Below, one piece after another: positions 51,708-59,693 of a stretch of DNA of 64,000 bases. The stretch comes from Mycolicibacterium tusciae JS617. GTDB taxonomy: Bacteria; Actinomycetota; Actinomycetes; Mycobacteriales; Mycobacteriaceae. The stretch covers positions 47,843 through 111,842 of the forward strand of contig NZ_AGJJ02000001.1 in NCBI RefSeq assembly GCF_000243415.2, given 5' to 3'. The notes under the pieces were generated by a model. The model was not told the origin of the DNA and ran no database searches. It saw nothing but the letters and a program-made list of their open reading frames with translations. The position numbers and the translations under genes were made by a program. Numbering within the stretch: position 1 is the first letter of the stretch; the number at the start of each line of letters is the position of its first letter.

Positions 51708-52766
51708 ATGACTTTGACGACAGTGCGCGAGAGTCGCGGCGGAGACGTGTTAGCGGTCGTCAGCCAGAGCGGCCCGACGGTGTCATTCTTTGACGCCGCC
51801 GACGACACCCTCCTCGATACGGTAGAGCTCCTGGCCGAGCCCCATGAGTTGTGTTTCGATCCCGCCCAGCGGTTGCTGTGGTGCACGAACACCTACTTCT
51901 CCGGCTACTACCACGCCAATGCTGGGCGTCGCACCCAGCTCACGGTGATCGACCCCGATACTCGCCGCGTCGTCGACACCGTCGACTTGGCTCCCGAACA
52001 CGGACCGCACGGGTTGGCCCTCGATTCGGCGCGGGGACGCTTGTACGTCAGCGTCGAAGGGTCCGACGACCGCACCGGCGGTGTTCTCGTCATCGACACG
52101 GCGAGCCGAAAAGTTCTGGGACGCATCGACACCGGTGCGCCTGGGCCACATTGGTTCGTCATCGATCCCACTGGCGAGAAAGGCTACGCCAGCAACAAGG
52201 AGGCCCCGTTTGTGTCGTTGGTCGACCTGGCGGCTGGAACGTTCTCGACAGTGGATGTACCAGGTAGCGAGGGCTTGGCAGTGTCGAAAGACGGCAGCGA
52301 ACTCTACGTCGCCGCGCCCTACGGTTCCTTCTCCCAAGAGCCGACCGAACAACGTCCGCTCAGCGGCATCCGCATCATCAACACCAAGGCGGGCGTGGTT
52401 GTCGATACGTTGCCCACTGAGAACGTGGTGTTCCCGGTGTGTTTGACCAGCATCGGCGTGTTGCTGGCCGGTGAGCTGCGGATGTCCGCGGGTGGTTCAT
52501 CCGCCCTGGGCAGACATGCTCCTGGCCGGCTCCATGCATTCTCCCCAGCGACGCGGGAGCGGCTCGCAACGGTTGAGCTGACCGGAAAGTTCCCCCTGAC
52601 GATCACCGCATCACCGGACGGTCGGCTTGGTTACGTCGCCGCCGTCACGTCCTCCACGGTCGACATCGTCGACTTGCAAACCTGGGAGGTGCTCAACAGC
52701 CTCGCCATCGCCAAGCGCGGCGAACCCGGAGCGCATGGGCTGGCCTACATTTCGCGGCCGAACTGA
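51708..52766 (+). CDS. YncE-like (YVTN) beta-propeller protein
   Basis: A 352-residue protein made of repeated blades, for example LLDTVELLAEPHELCFDPAQ, HGPHGLALDSARGRLYVSVE, GPHWFVIDPTGEKGYASNKE, GSEGLAVSKDGSELYVAAPY and PLTITASPDGRLGYVAAVTS. This is the YVTN/YncE seven-blade pattern. No signal peptide is evident, so it is probably cytosolic. It may be a lactonase-like or substrate-binding component of the pathway; as first gene of the operon its role is linked to the ring-cleavage products handled downstream. Enzyme activity is not proven by sequence. Confidence 0.75.
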   Translation: MTLTTVRESRGGDVLAVVSQSGPTVSFFDAADDTLLDTVELLAEPHELCFDPAQRLLWCTNTYFSGYYHANAGRRTQLTVIDPDTRRVVDTVDLAPEHGPHGLALDSARGRLYVSVEGSDDRTGGVLVIDTASRKVLGRIDTGAPGPHWFVIDPTGEKGYASNKEAPFVSLVDLAAGTFSTVDVPGSEGLAVSKDGSELYVAAPYGSFSQEPTEQRPLSGIRIINTKAGVVVDTLPTENVVFPVCLTSIGVLLAGELRMSAGGSSALGRHAPGRLHAFSPATRERLATVELTGKFPLTITASPDGRLGYVAAVTSSTVDIVDLQTWEVLNSLAIAKRGEPGAHGLAYISRPN

Positions 52767-52810
52767 ACGCCCCAGCGGTCGATTACGCAAGGAATGGAGG
52801 ACCCACGAAC

Positions 52811-53614
52811 GTGATTGATCTTGACGCCGCCAAACTGCATGCGCGAGCGCTGTTCGAGGCCCGTCGGTTGGGGGTACCGTGTCTACCTCCGACCGACTTG
52901 CACCCCGCCATGACGGCGCAGGATGGATACGCGGTGCAACGAGAACTCACCGCCTTGTTGCACGACACAGGCGAGCGCACAACCGGTTTCAAGATCGGGC
53001 TAACCTCGCGAGCGATGCAGACCAGTCTCGGAGTAAGTACCCCCGACTACGGGCCGGTGCTGTCATCCTCGACATGTGACAGTGGTGTCACGCTCGACTT
53101 TGGTGACTTCATCGCACCGCGGGTCGAATGTGAGATTGCTCTGGTGCTCGATCAAGACCTCGTCGGACCAGGGATCACCGCGCTGGACATCCGGCGCGCC
53201 GCAGGCGGTGCTGTAGCCGCTCTCGAGGTCGTCGACTCCCGTATTCAAAACTGGAGGTTGCAGTTGCCCGACACCATCGCCGACCTTGCCTCGTTCGGCG
53301 CCGCAGTGCTGTCCAACCAGGTGGTGAGCCTGCATGACCTCGACCTGAAGACACTGGGTGCCGCTCTGATGATCAACGGCAGCAACACCGCCACGGGCGC
53401 GGGAGCGGCCAGCCTCGGCGATCCGCTAAAGGCTGCTGCCTGGCTGGTCAATACTCTTGGTGAACACGACATCATCTGCCCGGCTGGTTGTTTTATCCTC
53501 ACGGGCGCCCTGCACGCCGCGATTCCTCTGAACCCCGGGGACGTCGTGTCCGGCCTGTTCTCCGGTCTGGGCGCCGTATCGCTCCAACTCACAAAACCGG
53601 CACAACCACAATGA
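52811..53614 (+). CDS. 2-keto-4-pentenoate hydratase family (MhpD/DmpE-like)
   Basis: A 267-residue hydratase. Signatures: TTGFKIGLTSRAMQTSLGVS, APRVECEIALVLDQDLVGPG with the metal-binding Glu residues, and ALEVVDSRI. These enzymes add water to 2-hydroxypenta-2,4-dienoate to give 4-hydroxy-2-oxovalerate. The next gene is a paralogue, and the pair matches DmpE/DmpH, which act as a complex. GTG 52811 start; its stop overlaps the next ATG. Confidence 0.87.
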   Translation: MIDLDAAKLHARALFEARRLGVPCLPPTDLHPAMTAQDGYAVQRELTALLHDTGERTTGFKIGLTSRAMQTSLGVSTPDYGPVLSSSTCDSGVTLDFGDFIAPRVECEIALVLDQDLVGPGITALDIRRAAGGAVAALEVVDSRIQNWRLQLPDTIADLASFGAAVLSNQVVSLHDLDLKTLGAALMINGSNTATGAGAASLGDPLKAAAWLVNTLGEHDIICPAGCFILTGALHAAIPLNPGDVVSGLFSGLGAVSLQLTKPAQPQ

Positions 53615-54369
53615 CCATCAGCGGCATCGCCGCCCGACTCGACACCGCACGCCGCGAGCGCTCGGCGATCGCACCGTTCAGCGACACCGATCCCAGTTTC
53701 GAGCTCGAGCTGGGCTACCGCGTGCAGCATCATCGTCGCCAAGGTCGCCCGCTCGCCGGCTGGAAGCTGGGCTTGACTGCACACGTCAAACAGCGCCAAG
53801 TCGGTGTGGACACACCCTTGTACGGATTTCTCGATGCTGCCGATGGGCTCAACCTGGGCCAACCACTACCGATCGATACCTTGATCGCACCGCGTGCCGA
53901 ACCCGAAATCGTCTTCGTCCTCGGCGATGACCTCGCCGGCCCGCACATCACCACCGCCGACGTTCTCACCGCAACTGCCGCAGTGGCCGCAGGGATCGAG
54001 ATCATCGATTCACGCTATGAGGATTACCGTTTTACCGCAGCGGATCTGGCCGCCGACAATGTCTCTGCGGGGCGCTACCTCGTCGGGCCGCCACAGCTAC
54101 CGCAAGGACTCGAACTGGACCTCCTCGGCGCCGTGCTCAGCAAAAACGGTGACGTCATCGCCACCGCGGCGGGCGCCGCGGTGATGGGCCATCCCGCCGC
54201 CGCGGTGGCCTGGCTTGCGCGCCGGCTCCACGCCGACGGTGAAGCGGGATTGCGCTGCGGGCAAGTCATCTTCGCGGGTGGGCTCACTGCGGCTGTCCCC
54301 GTCGCCGCGGGGGACACCATCACCGTCGATATCGGGCAACTTGGCCGTATCACACAGAGCTTTACCTAG
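53611..54369 (+). CDS. 4-oxalocrotonate decarboxylase family (DmpH-like)
   Basis: A 252-residue paralogue of the preceding hydratase. GWKLGLTAHVKQRQVGVDTP, APRAEPEIVFVLGDDLAGPH and AAGIEIIDSRYEDYRF place it in the hydratase/decarboxylase superfamily. With the tautomerase gene next to it, 2-oxo-3-hexenedioate decarboxylase is the best call, but distinguishing hydratase from decarboxylase needs phylogeny. ATG 53611 overlaps the previous stop (ATGA). Confidence 0.82.
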   Translation: MTISGIAARLDTARRERSAIAPFSDTDPSFELELGYRVQHHRRQGRPLAGWKLGLTAHVKQRQVGVDTPLYGFLDAADGLNLGQPLPIDTLIAPRAEPEIVFVLGDDLAGPHITTADVLTATAAVAAGIEIIDSRYEDYRFTAADLAADNVSAGRYLVGPPQLPQGLELDLLGAVLSKNGDVIATAAGAAVMGHPAAAVAWLARRLHADGEAGLRCGQVIFAGGLTAAVPVAAGDTITVDIGQLGRITQSFT

Positions 54370-54396
54370 CGCCGATCAGCGAAGGAGACAACCGCC

Positions 54397-54612
54397 GTGC
54401 CCATCATCGAGATCACGCTGATTGAAGGACGACCTCCAAACATGCTGCGTGAGTTCGCTCATGCCGTCACCCAGGCTGCCCACGATCTGCTCGACGCGCC
54501 CGCCGAGTCGGTGCGTGTCATCGTCCATCCGGTACCGCCAGGCATGTTCTTCGTCGGTGGTAAGCACCGAAGCGCCCTCCTAGACTCCACACCCCCGCAG
54601 GACTCCCGGTGA
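54397..54612 (+). CDS. 4-oxalocrotonate tautomerase family
   Basis: A 71-residue tautomerase. After removal of the start residue the protein begins PIIEITLIEGRP, exposing the catalytic Pro1; Arg residues in the helix (MLREFAHAVTQAAHD) and near RVIVHPVPPGMFFVGG fit the active site. It interconverts 2-hydroxymuconate and 2-oxo-3-hexenedioate, the substrate of the decarboxylase encoded upstream. GTG start with AAGGAG before it; overlaps the aldolase gene by GTGA. Confidence 0.87.
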   Translation: MPIIEITLIEGRPPNMLREFAHAVTQAAHDLLDAPAESVRVIVHPVPPGMFFVGGKHRSALLDSTPPQDSR

Positions 54613-55364
54613 ACTACTTCAAAAGCCGGCTGGCCGAACGCGCCAGACAGCATGGCCTATGGCTGAGCTTGGGCAGCGCAACCGCTGCCGAGATCTGTGC
54701 AACCGCTGGCTACGACTGGCTGCTCATCGACTGCGAACACGCCCCCAATGACCTGAACTCCGTGCTGTCGCAGCTGCACGCGATCGAGCCGCATACCGCC
54801 GCGGTGGTCCGCCCGCTCAGCAGCGACGCAGCACACGTCAAGCCGCTGCTGGACATCGGTGTTCAAAATCTGCTGGTGCCCATGATCGAAAGCGCCGAAC
54901 AGGCCCGTGAACTCGTCGGTGCTGTGCGCTACCCGCCATCGGGCAACCGCGGCGTGGCCACTGCGATGATTCGAGCTTCCGGATACGGACGACGCTCCAA
55001 CTACATTCCGACAGCGCACGGAGGTCTTTGCGTAATGGCGCAGATCGAAACGCCCACAGCGGTGACGGCGGCAGCCGAAATTGCCGCCGTTGACGGCATT
55101 GATGCTCTTTTCGTCGGTCTCTACGACCTGTGCGCCACCATGGGCTATATCGACAATCCCACCCACCCCGACGTGCTGAATACCCTGGCAGAGCTTGCAG
55201 CTACCGCACACCGCGCGGGAACAACGATCGGAACATATGCTCCGACAGCGCAATTGGCGCAGTCTGCCGTCCTGGCAGGTTGCAAGCTTATCGCTTACGG
55301 CAGCGATGTCGGCCTTCTTGCTCGGGCCGCGACCGATGCGGTCACCTCCCAGCGGCCCATGTAG
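54609..55364 (+). CDS. HpcH/HpaI-type aldolase
   Basis: A 251-residue class II pyruvate aldolase. Features: LSLGSATAAEICATAGYDWL then LIDCEHAPNDL with the general-base region, NLLVPMIESAEQARELVGAV, and QIETPTAVTAAAEIAAVDGI with metal-binding Glu, followed by DALFVGLYDL. It probably cleaves 4-hydroxy-2-oxo acids to pyruvate and an aldehyde. Here it stands in place of the DmpG/DmpF aldolase-dehydrogenase pair of standard meta-cleavage operons. GTG 54609 overlaps the tautomerase stop. Confidence 0.87.
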   Translation: MNYFKSRLAERARQHGLWLSLGSATAAEICATAGYDWLLIDCEHAPNDLNSVLSQLHAIEPHTAAVVRPLSSDAAHVKPLLDIGVQNLLVPMIESAEQARELVGAVRYPPSGNRGVATAMIRASGYGRRSNYIPTAHGGLCVMAQIETPTAVTAAAEIAAVDGIDALFVGLYDLCATMGYIDNPTHPDVLNTLAELAATAHRAGTTIGTYAPTAQLAQSAVLAGCKLIAYGSDVGLLARAATDAVTSQRPM

Positions 55365-55604
55365 GTGTCACTGTCGACTGGAAGCTTCGAGCAGTCCGGC
55401 GTCGTTATCAATCGTTACAGGACTATGTGCGGCGCACGCCACGACGCAACGGAGGCGCCAATGCAAACATGTTGGAACACAGGGTGGATCAGAAGACACT
55501 GCGGTCGTTACGGCACCGCCACCAGGGGTGAGCTGGAACTTGCCCGCCACCACGCGCATTCTTCCCGCCTGACTGATCAAGGTGCCTAATCAAGCCCTGT
55601 GAAG

Positions 55605-55870
55605 CCTGAACAATCAGCAAGACACCGCGGGGTGAGGTGCATGCCGAGGTCAACGGGTGGACTACCACCGGTGGAACTCCCTGCCGCGCGATCGCGAGAT
55701 TGACTTCACCCGAGGCCAATTCAACTCAACAGAATCGGTCGTTGGAGGCCAGGCCATCCCTCGACCAACCACGCCCGGCCGTCTGCAGGCACAGTATGAA
55801 GCCCTACAACGCCACGTCGCTGGCTACCTCGATCAAGCGGGAGCTACCGGAGGCTCGTCAGCACCGGGCC
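55605..55870 (+). pseudogene. Remnant of a YunG-like gene
   Basis: Three reading frames together give QQDTAG, then GEVHAEVNG, then DYHRWNSLPRDREIDFTRGQ and LQAQYEALQRHVAGYL. In that order they follow the YunG-type protein pattern (H-x-W-N-x-L-P-x-x-x-E-I-D-x-T-R-x-Q-F). At least one base has been lost near 55655, and stops block the upstream part. The rest of 55365-56062 shows no gene. Confidence 0.45.
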
Positions 55871-56062
55871 AGACTACGGCCTGCGCGACGAACACCGAAC
55901 CTTCCCCGAATGTGACCGTCGACCCACCATGAAGCACGAAGCCCGGCTCTAACGCCTCACTGACGCGAGAGCAGAACGCCGCATCATCCGGTCCAGTCAA
56001 CACCCGAAGCCGCGGGAACGATCACTCATACCGGAATTTCAGACGTGAGCGCCGCAAACTCG

Positions 56063-56460
56063 TCAGGACCGGAACCAGATCAAGCCGCCGTGGTGAGGCG
56101 GGATGTAGTTGACATATCCAATCGTGGCGACGACTGGGGGACAGTTGACGCCGTAGTCTATCTCGAATGCCCCGATCGCCACCTTCGCCCACTCGATGGC
56201 CTCGGCGTTGTAGATATGCTCGATCGCCGCCGATACCGCTCGTGGCACGGGGCTCGGCAGTTCGGCCAGTATATTGGCCTGTTCGTAAAGCAGCGCCGGC
56301 TCACGCATGGCGGGTAGAACGTCCCAAACCGTCGTCCAGCGCTCCGTCACCGACGGCCGGCACCCGGTGCGACCATCTCGCCTCGGCGGCAGGGCCCGCA
56401 GAAGATCGGTCCACGACTCGGTACCGTCGGTCAGGGCGACGGAGGTTTGCCGGTACCTCA
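56063..56460 (-). pseudogene. Degenerate IS256-family transposase remnant
   Basis: Minus-strand frames give SWTDLLRALPPR, VPAVGDGALDDGLG in another frame, then ANILAELPSPVPRAVSAAIE, HIYNAEAIEWAKVAIGAFEI and a broken P-x-H-H-x-x-L. This follows the IS256 (mutator) transposase core (W-x-D-L-L, V-x-A-V-G-D-G-A-L-G-F-W, N-V-L-x-x-L-P, A-L-x-E-I-Y-N-A-E, F-x-x-x-Y). At least two frameshifts and both ends missing make it inactive. It abuts the stop of the DapA-family gene. Confidence 0.75.
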
Positions 56461-57339
56461 GACGGCGGTGAGCATGCCGGCCAGCTCTGTGCGCCGGTTG
56501 GAGTCCAGGGGCAAGAGAGGGGGCCGCGGATCGCCAACGGCCCGGCCCAGCAAGTCCAGCCCCGCTTTGACTGCGGTGGGCAGCCCGGTATCGACGATGA
56601 AACGCAGTAGCGGAGCCAGTTCGTCGTAGATTCGCCCGGCCCGGGCCTGGTCGCCGGACTGGACGGCTGTGTAGAGATCCAGACACGGTTGTGGTCGAAG
56701 GTTGGGCGCGGCAGTACACCAGCCGCTGGCGCCCGCGGTCAGCGCGTCGAGGACCAGCGGATTGCTTCCGTTGTAGAACGGCAACTGGTCGCCGGAGAGC
56801 TCTTTGATCCGCAGCATCCTGTTCAGATCACCGGTGGACTCCTTGACCATCGTGAAGTTCTCGACCTCACCGAACATCTGTACCAGCAGTTCCGGGGTCA
56901 TGTCGATCCCTGATGTGGCGGGGTTGTTGTAGGCCATGATCGGGATGTTGATCGCCGAGCCCACCGACTGGTAATGGTGCGCGATCTCGCGGTCGGTGAG
57001 CTTCCAGTACGACACGGGAAGGATCATCACGGCGTCGGCGCCGGCGCGCTCGGCGTGGCGTGCACGCCGAATCGTGTTGGCGGTAGTCAGATCAGAGGCG
57101 CCGACGATTACCGGGATCCGTTTGCCAACGACGCCCACGGCGGTGTCGACGACGGTGTCGAACTCCTTCTCACTCAGGTAGGCGGTTTCTCCGGTGCTGC
57201 CGAGGGGGGCGATGGCGTGCACGCCTGCATCGACGAGGTTTTCGATGAGTGCGGCGAGCTTGCCAGTGTCGATTGCGTCGCCGTCGATGGTGAACGGGGT
57301 GACGGGGTAGGCGATGATGCCGTGCAGGGCGGTGGTCAT
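56458..57339 (-). CDS. DapA/N-acetylneuraminate-lyase family aldolase
   Basis: A 293-residue Schiff-base lyase/synthase. GIIAYPVTPF at the start, GSTGETAYLS (the family's G-T-T-G-E box), AYNNPATSG with the conserved Tyr, and FTMVKESTGD with the Schiff-base Lys. Family members act on 2-keto acids with release or use of pyruvate. Because it stands with a class II aldolase, a catabolic role is more likely than lysine synthesis. ATG 57339 has AAAGGAA upstream; the earlier in-frame ATG contains that site. Confidence 0.85.
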   Translation of the reverse strand: MTTALHGIIAYPVTPFTIDGDAIDTGKLAALIENLVDAGVHAIAPLGSTGETAYLSEKEFDTVVDTAVGVVGKRIPVIVGASDLTTANTIRRARHAERAGADAVMILPVSYWKLTDREIAHHYQSVGSAINIPIMAYNNPATSGIDMTPELLVQMFGEVENFTMVKESTGDLNRMLRIKELSGDQLPFYNGSNPLVLDALTAGASGWCTAAPNLRPQPCLDLYTAVQSGDQARAGRIYDELAPLLRFIVDTGLPTAVKAGLDLLGRAVGDPRPPLLPLDSNRRTELAGMLTAV

Positions 57340-57369
57340 AGCGGAAGTTCCTTTCAACGGGGGTGCGGG

Positions 57370-58155
57370 TCAGTTGGTGAGGGCGTCAGGGTGCTTGGCC
57401 AGGGCGCGTCGGGCGTAGTAGGCGAAGTTCGCCTGACTGCGTTTGGGGCTCAAGGTCCAGTCATGGGCCTCGCGGGCAAGCCGGGGCGGCAGTTCGGCGA
57501 TGGTGCCGGCGGCCATGGCTGCGAGTTGCAGCTTGGCTGCTCGTTCGATCAGCATCGCCAACGAACAAGCCTCCTCGACGGTGGCGCCCGCGACGACGTG
57601 GCCATGATGGGCCAGCAGGATCGCCTTCTTGTCACCCAGCGCGGCGCTGATTATTTCGCCCTCCTCGTTACCGACCGGCACTCCCGGCCAGTCCGGCAGG
57701 AATGCACAATCCTCGTAGAGTGGCGCGATGTCCATCTGGGAGACCACCAATGGCACTTCGAGCATCGACAATGCAGCGACGTGAAACGGATGGGTGTGCA
57801 CGATGCACGTCACGTCGGGTCGGGTACGGTAGATCCAGGAATGGAACCTGTTGGCGGGGTTAGCCATTCCCTCACCCCTGAGGACCTCGAGGTCTTCGTC
57901 GACCACGAGCAGGTTGCCCTCGGTGATCTCATCGAACCCAAGTCCGAGTCGTTGCGTGTAGTAGGTGCCGGGTTGCTCAGCGCGGGCGGTGATCTGTCCG
58001 GCCAGCCCAGAGTCATGCCCGGCGTCGAACAAGGACCGGCATGTCAGGGCGACCTTTTGGCGGGTCGTCAGCGTCGAGTCGCCGAGGTGGCGCGAGAGCT
58101 GGTCCAGTCCGCGTTGCATTAGTTGGTCTTTCGAGTCATTGAGGGTGGTGGCCAT
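57370..58155 (-). CDS. Class II aldolase/adducin-family protein
   Basis: A 261-residue protein with zinc-ligand motifs HTHPFHVAAL and LAHHGHVVAG of the AraD/FucA family, and SGLAGQITARAE near the N-terminus in the substrate-phosphate region (normally S-G-N-x-S). In this group substrates are often non-phosphorylated hydroxy-keto acids, and some members are decarboxylases. ATG 58155 follows GGAG at five bases. Operon with the DapA-family gene 30 bases downstream; divergent from an XRE-cupin regulator. Confidence 0.83.
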   Translation of the reverse strand: MATTLNDSKDQLMQRGLDQLSRHLGDSTLTTRQKVALTCRSLFDAGHDSGLAGQITARAEQPGTYYTQRLGLGFDEITEGNLLVVDEDLEVLRGEGMANPANRFHSWIYRTRPDVTCIVHTHPFHVAALSMLEVPLVVSQMDIAPLYEDCAFLPDWPGVPVGNEEGEIISAALGDKKAILLAHHGHVVAGATVEEACSLAMLIERAAKLQLAAMAAGTIAELPPRLAREAHDWTLSPKRSQANFAYYARRALAKHPDALTN

Positions 58156-58179
58156 GAGCACTCCGTTCGTCTCGTTGCA

Positions 58180-58238
58180 AATGACACACCGAGTAGCGTA
58201 GGACACAAAGTGTCATTCAGTCAATCAGATACCCTGAA
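58180..58238. promoter_or_regulatory. Operator region between aldolase operon and XRE-cupin gene
   Basis: AATGACAC (58180-58187) and GTGTCATT (58210-58217) form an inverted pair. Within it, GACAC-AAA-GTGTC (58202-58214) is a tighter palindrome. ATTCAG (58215) and CTGAAT (58233) form a second inverted repeat. All lie in the 110-bp divergent gap, so the XRE-cupin protein is the likely ligand. Confidence 0.6.
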
Positions 58239-58265
58239 TTGACGCAGCGACGGAAGGAGCACCCA

Positions 58266-58832
58266 ATGGCGGCGACCCTGGTCCGGGCCGTGCGACAAGG
58301 CCGCGGACTTACGCTCGACGAGCTCGCAGCTGTGACCGGCCTGACGAAGAGCTACCTATCCAAGGTCGAGCGCGGACACAGCACACCCTCGATCGCGGCA
58401 GCACTGAAGATCGCGCGTGCACTTGATGCCGATGTGGCACAGTTATTTTCCGATGATCCAGCTGTCAGTTCGGTCACCGTGGAACGCGCATCCGAGCACA
58501 GCGGCAACAGGCACCACGCGATTGCCGCCGACATGCTGGGAAAGGTGATGTCACCATTCGTAGTACGCCCGGGACGTCAGTTCAGCACGTACAACCACGC
58601 CAGCCACCCTGGCCAGGAATTCCTCTTCGTGCACGCCGGGAGGATCGAACTCAACCTCGACGGCGAGGTATTCGGCCTCGCTACCGGCGACTGCGCCTAC
58701 TTCGATGCCGCCCTGCCGCACAAATTGCGCCAGGCGGGCACCGAAAGCTCCGAGGTCATCGTCGTCACCTACGACCAGCCCAGAGACAACCGGAACAAGC
58801 CCGCTCGTTCATCGGCTGCAGGGCAGCAGTAA
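58266..58832 (+). CDS. XRE-cupin transcriptional regulator
   Basis: A 188-residue regulator. Residues 3-58 form an XRE HTH (VRAVRQGRGLTLDELAAVTG, LTKSYLSKVERGHSTPSIAA). Residues 105-175 are a cupin (GQEFLFVHAGRIELNLDGEV, LATGDCAYFDAALPHKLRQA). Such proteins sense a small molecule through the cupin and control neighbouring catabolic genes. ATG 58266 follows GAAGGAG. It is the last intact gene of the 14.2-kb insertion. Confidence 0.85.
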   Translation: MAATLVRAVRQGRGLTLDELAAVTGLTKSYLSKVERGHSTPSIAAALKIARALDADVAQLFSDDPAVSSVTVERASEHSGNRHHAIAADMLGKVMSPFVVRPGRQFSTYNHASHPGQEFLFVHAGRIELNLDGEVFGLATGDCAYFDAALPHKLRQAGTESSEVIVVTYDQPRDNRNKPARSSAAGQQ

Positions 58833-58937
58833 CTCCCGAGTTTCGGTGGACGTTCGAGGTTGATCGCGTGGCGCCGCTGACCGGCGTGAGCACGTGCGCT
58901 TAGGCCGGGGCGCGACAACTGTCGAATGGGTGAGTGA

Positions 58938-59129
58938 ACGCCGGGCCCGTGGCGCCGCCGTGCAGCGCCCGACGCGCCCGTCGGCACTCTGGTGTGTGGC
59001 ACCAGCCCACAGGGCCATGCCCGCATCGGCTGGACCGTCGACAGCGAGCTACTGCTTGCCAGCATTGAATCCAGCCCAGGCGGCCCCACGCTGCCCCAGC
59101 TCTACGACTGGTGGTCCGAGCACTCCTGA
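58938..59129 (+). pseudogene. 3' half of membrane-protein gene split by the insertion
   Basis: The open frame begins after a stop at 58935. From 58941 it reads PGPWRRRAAPDAPVGTLVCG, then ARIGWTVDSELLLASIESSP and finally LYDWWSEHS before TGA. No start codon with a ribosome site is present. It completes the domain begun at 44140-44694: the joined sequence supplies the missing Trp strand, fourth Cys and C-terminal helix. It is therefore the displaced end of that gene, not a gene of its own. Confidence 0.8.
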
Positions 59130-59154
59130 CGCCGATTCGCCCGCGAAGCGGGTA

Positions 59155-59610
59155 TCACCAGCGTGTGGGCAGCGCCCGAACCTGCTGCTCCACCACAGTC
59201 TGGCTGGTTGCGGCCACCTCGGCGTCGTCAACGAGGGCGCACCCCAGATACCCCACCCGCTCGGGGTCCATCTGCCCCGATGCCTTCACAGCGGGGTCCA
59301 GCACCGCCGCCACATGCACTGGAAGGTCCACAATCCCTGACTGCAGGACACGATTGCCGGCGGCCGGGGTCAGCACCACCGCCGCGACCGTGACCGAACC
59401 GAGGTCCTCGCTGAGCAGGTCAGGATAGATGTGATCGCGCTCGACGCCCTCCCCCAACGCGCACACCACGGCCGGTTGAATCTCGCAGAACCAGTACCGA
59501 CCCGGCACCGTCGAACGCAGACGTCCGGTCACCCTCAGCTCCAGGGGCAGGTGCGCGGCAAAGTCCGTCACCGGGAATCCGCGCACACTGTGCAAGACGA
59601 GACGGGCCAC
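59155..59610 (-). CDS. Unknown 151-residue protein
   Basis: From GTG 59610 the protein reads as a beta-rich fold (LELRVTGRLRSTVPGRYWFC, VTVAAVVLTPAAGNRVLQSG, IVDLPVHVAAVLDPAVKASG) ending in a helix. No signal or membrane segment. It converges on the displaced gene end and shares an upstream region with the nuclease lipoprotein. No family recognised. Confidence 0.55.
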   Translation of the reverse strand: MARLVLHSVRGFPVTDFAAHLPLELRVTGRLRSTVPGRYWFCEIQPAVVCALGEGVERDHIYPDLLSEDLGSVTVAAVVLTPAAGNRVLQSGIVDLPVHVAAVLDPAVKASGQMDPERVGYLGCALVDDAEVAATSQTVVEQQVRALPTRW

Positions 59611-59693
59611 AACCCGACGCTAACACCAGCCCGCACAGTTGAGTGTTTACGAACTGTTCCCCGATTGACTGATCATGCACTATTGTCACTCGT

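Larger units (their letters stand above)
44697..58940 (+). mobile_element. Tn554/RIT-like transposon with catabolic cargo, 14,244 bp
   Basis: The outer limits are set by the host gene that it interrupts. The left flank ends CAGTCCCC and the right flank begins CCGGGCCCGTGG, so CC is present on both sides. The element begins CGTTCTCTGCC and ends GTGAGTGAACG, so the terminal five bases are inverted (CGTTC/GAACG) with CT also shared. Inside, three tyrosine recombinase genes and a coiled-coil gene occupy the left 6 kb. The other 8.3 kb carry catabolic and regulatory genes and two gene remnants. Tn554-type elements have this plan: recombinases at one end, cargo at the other. Confidence 0.7.
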
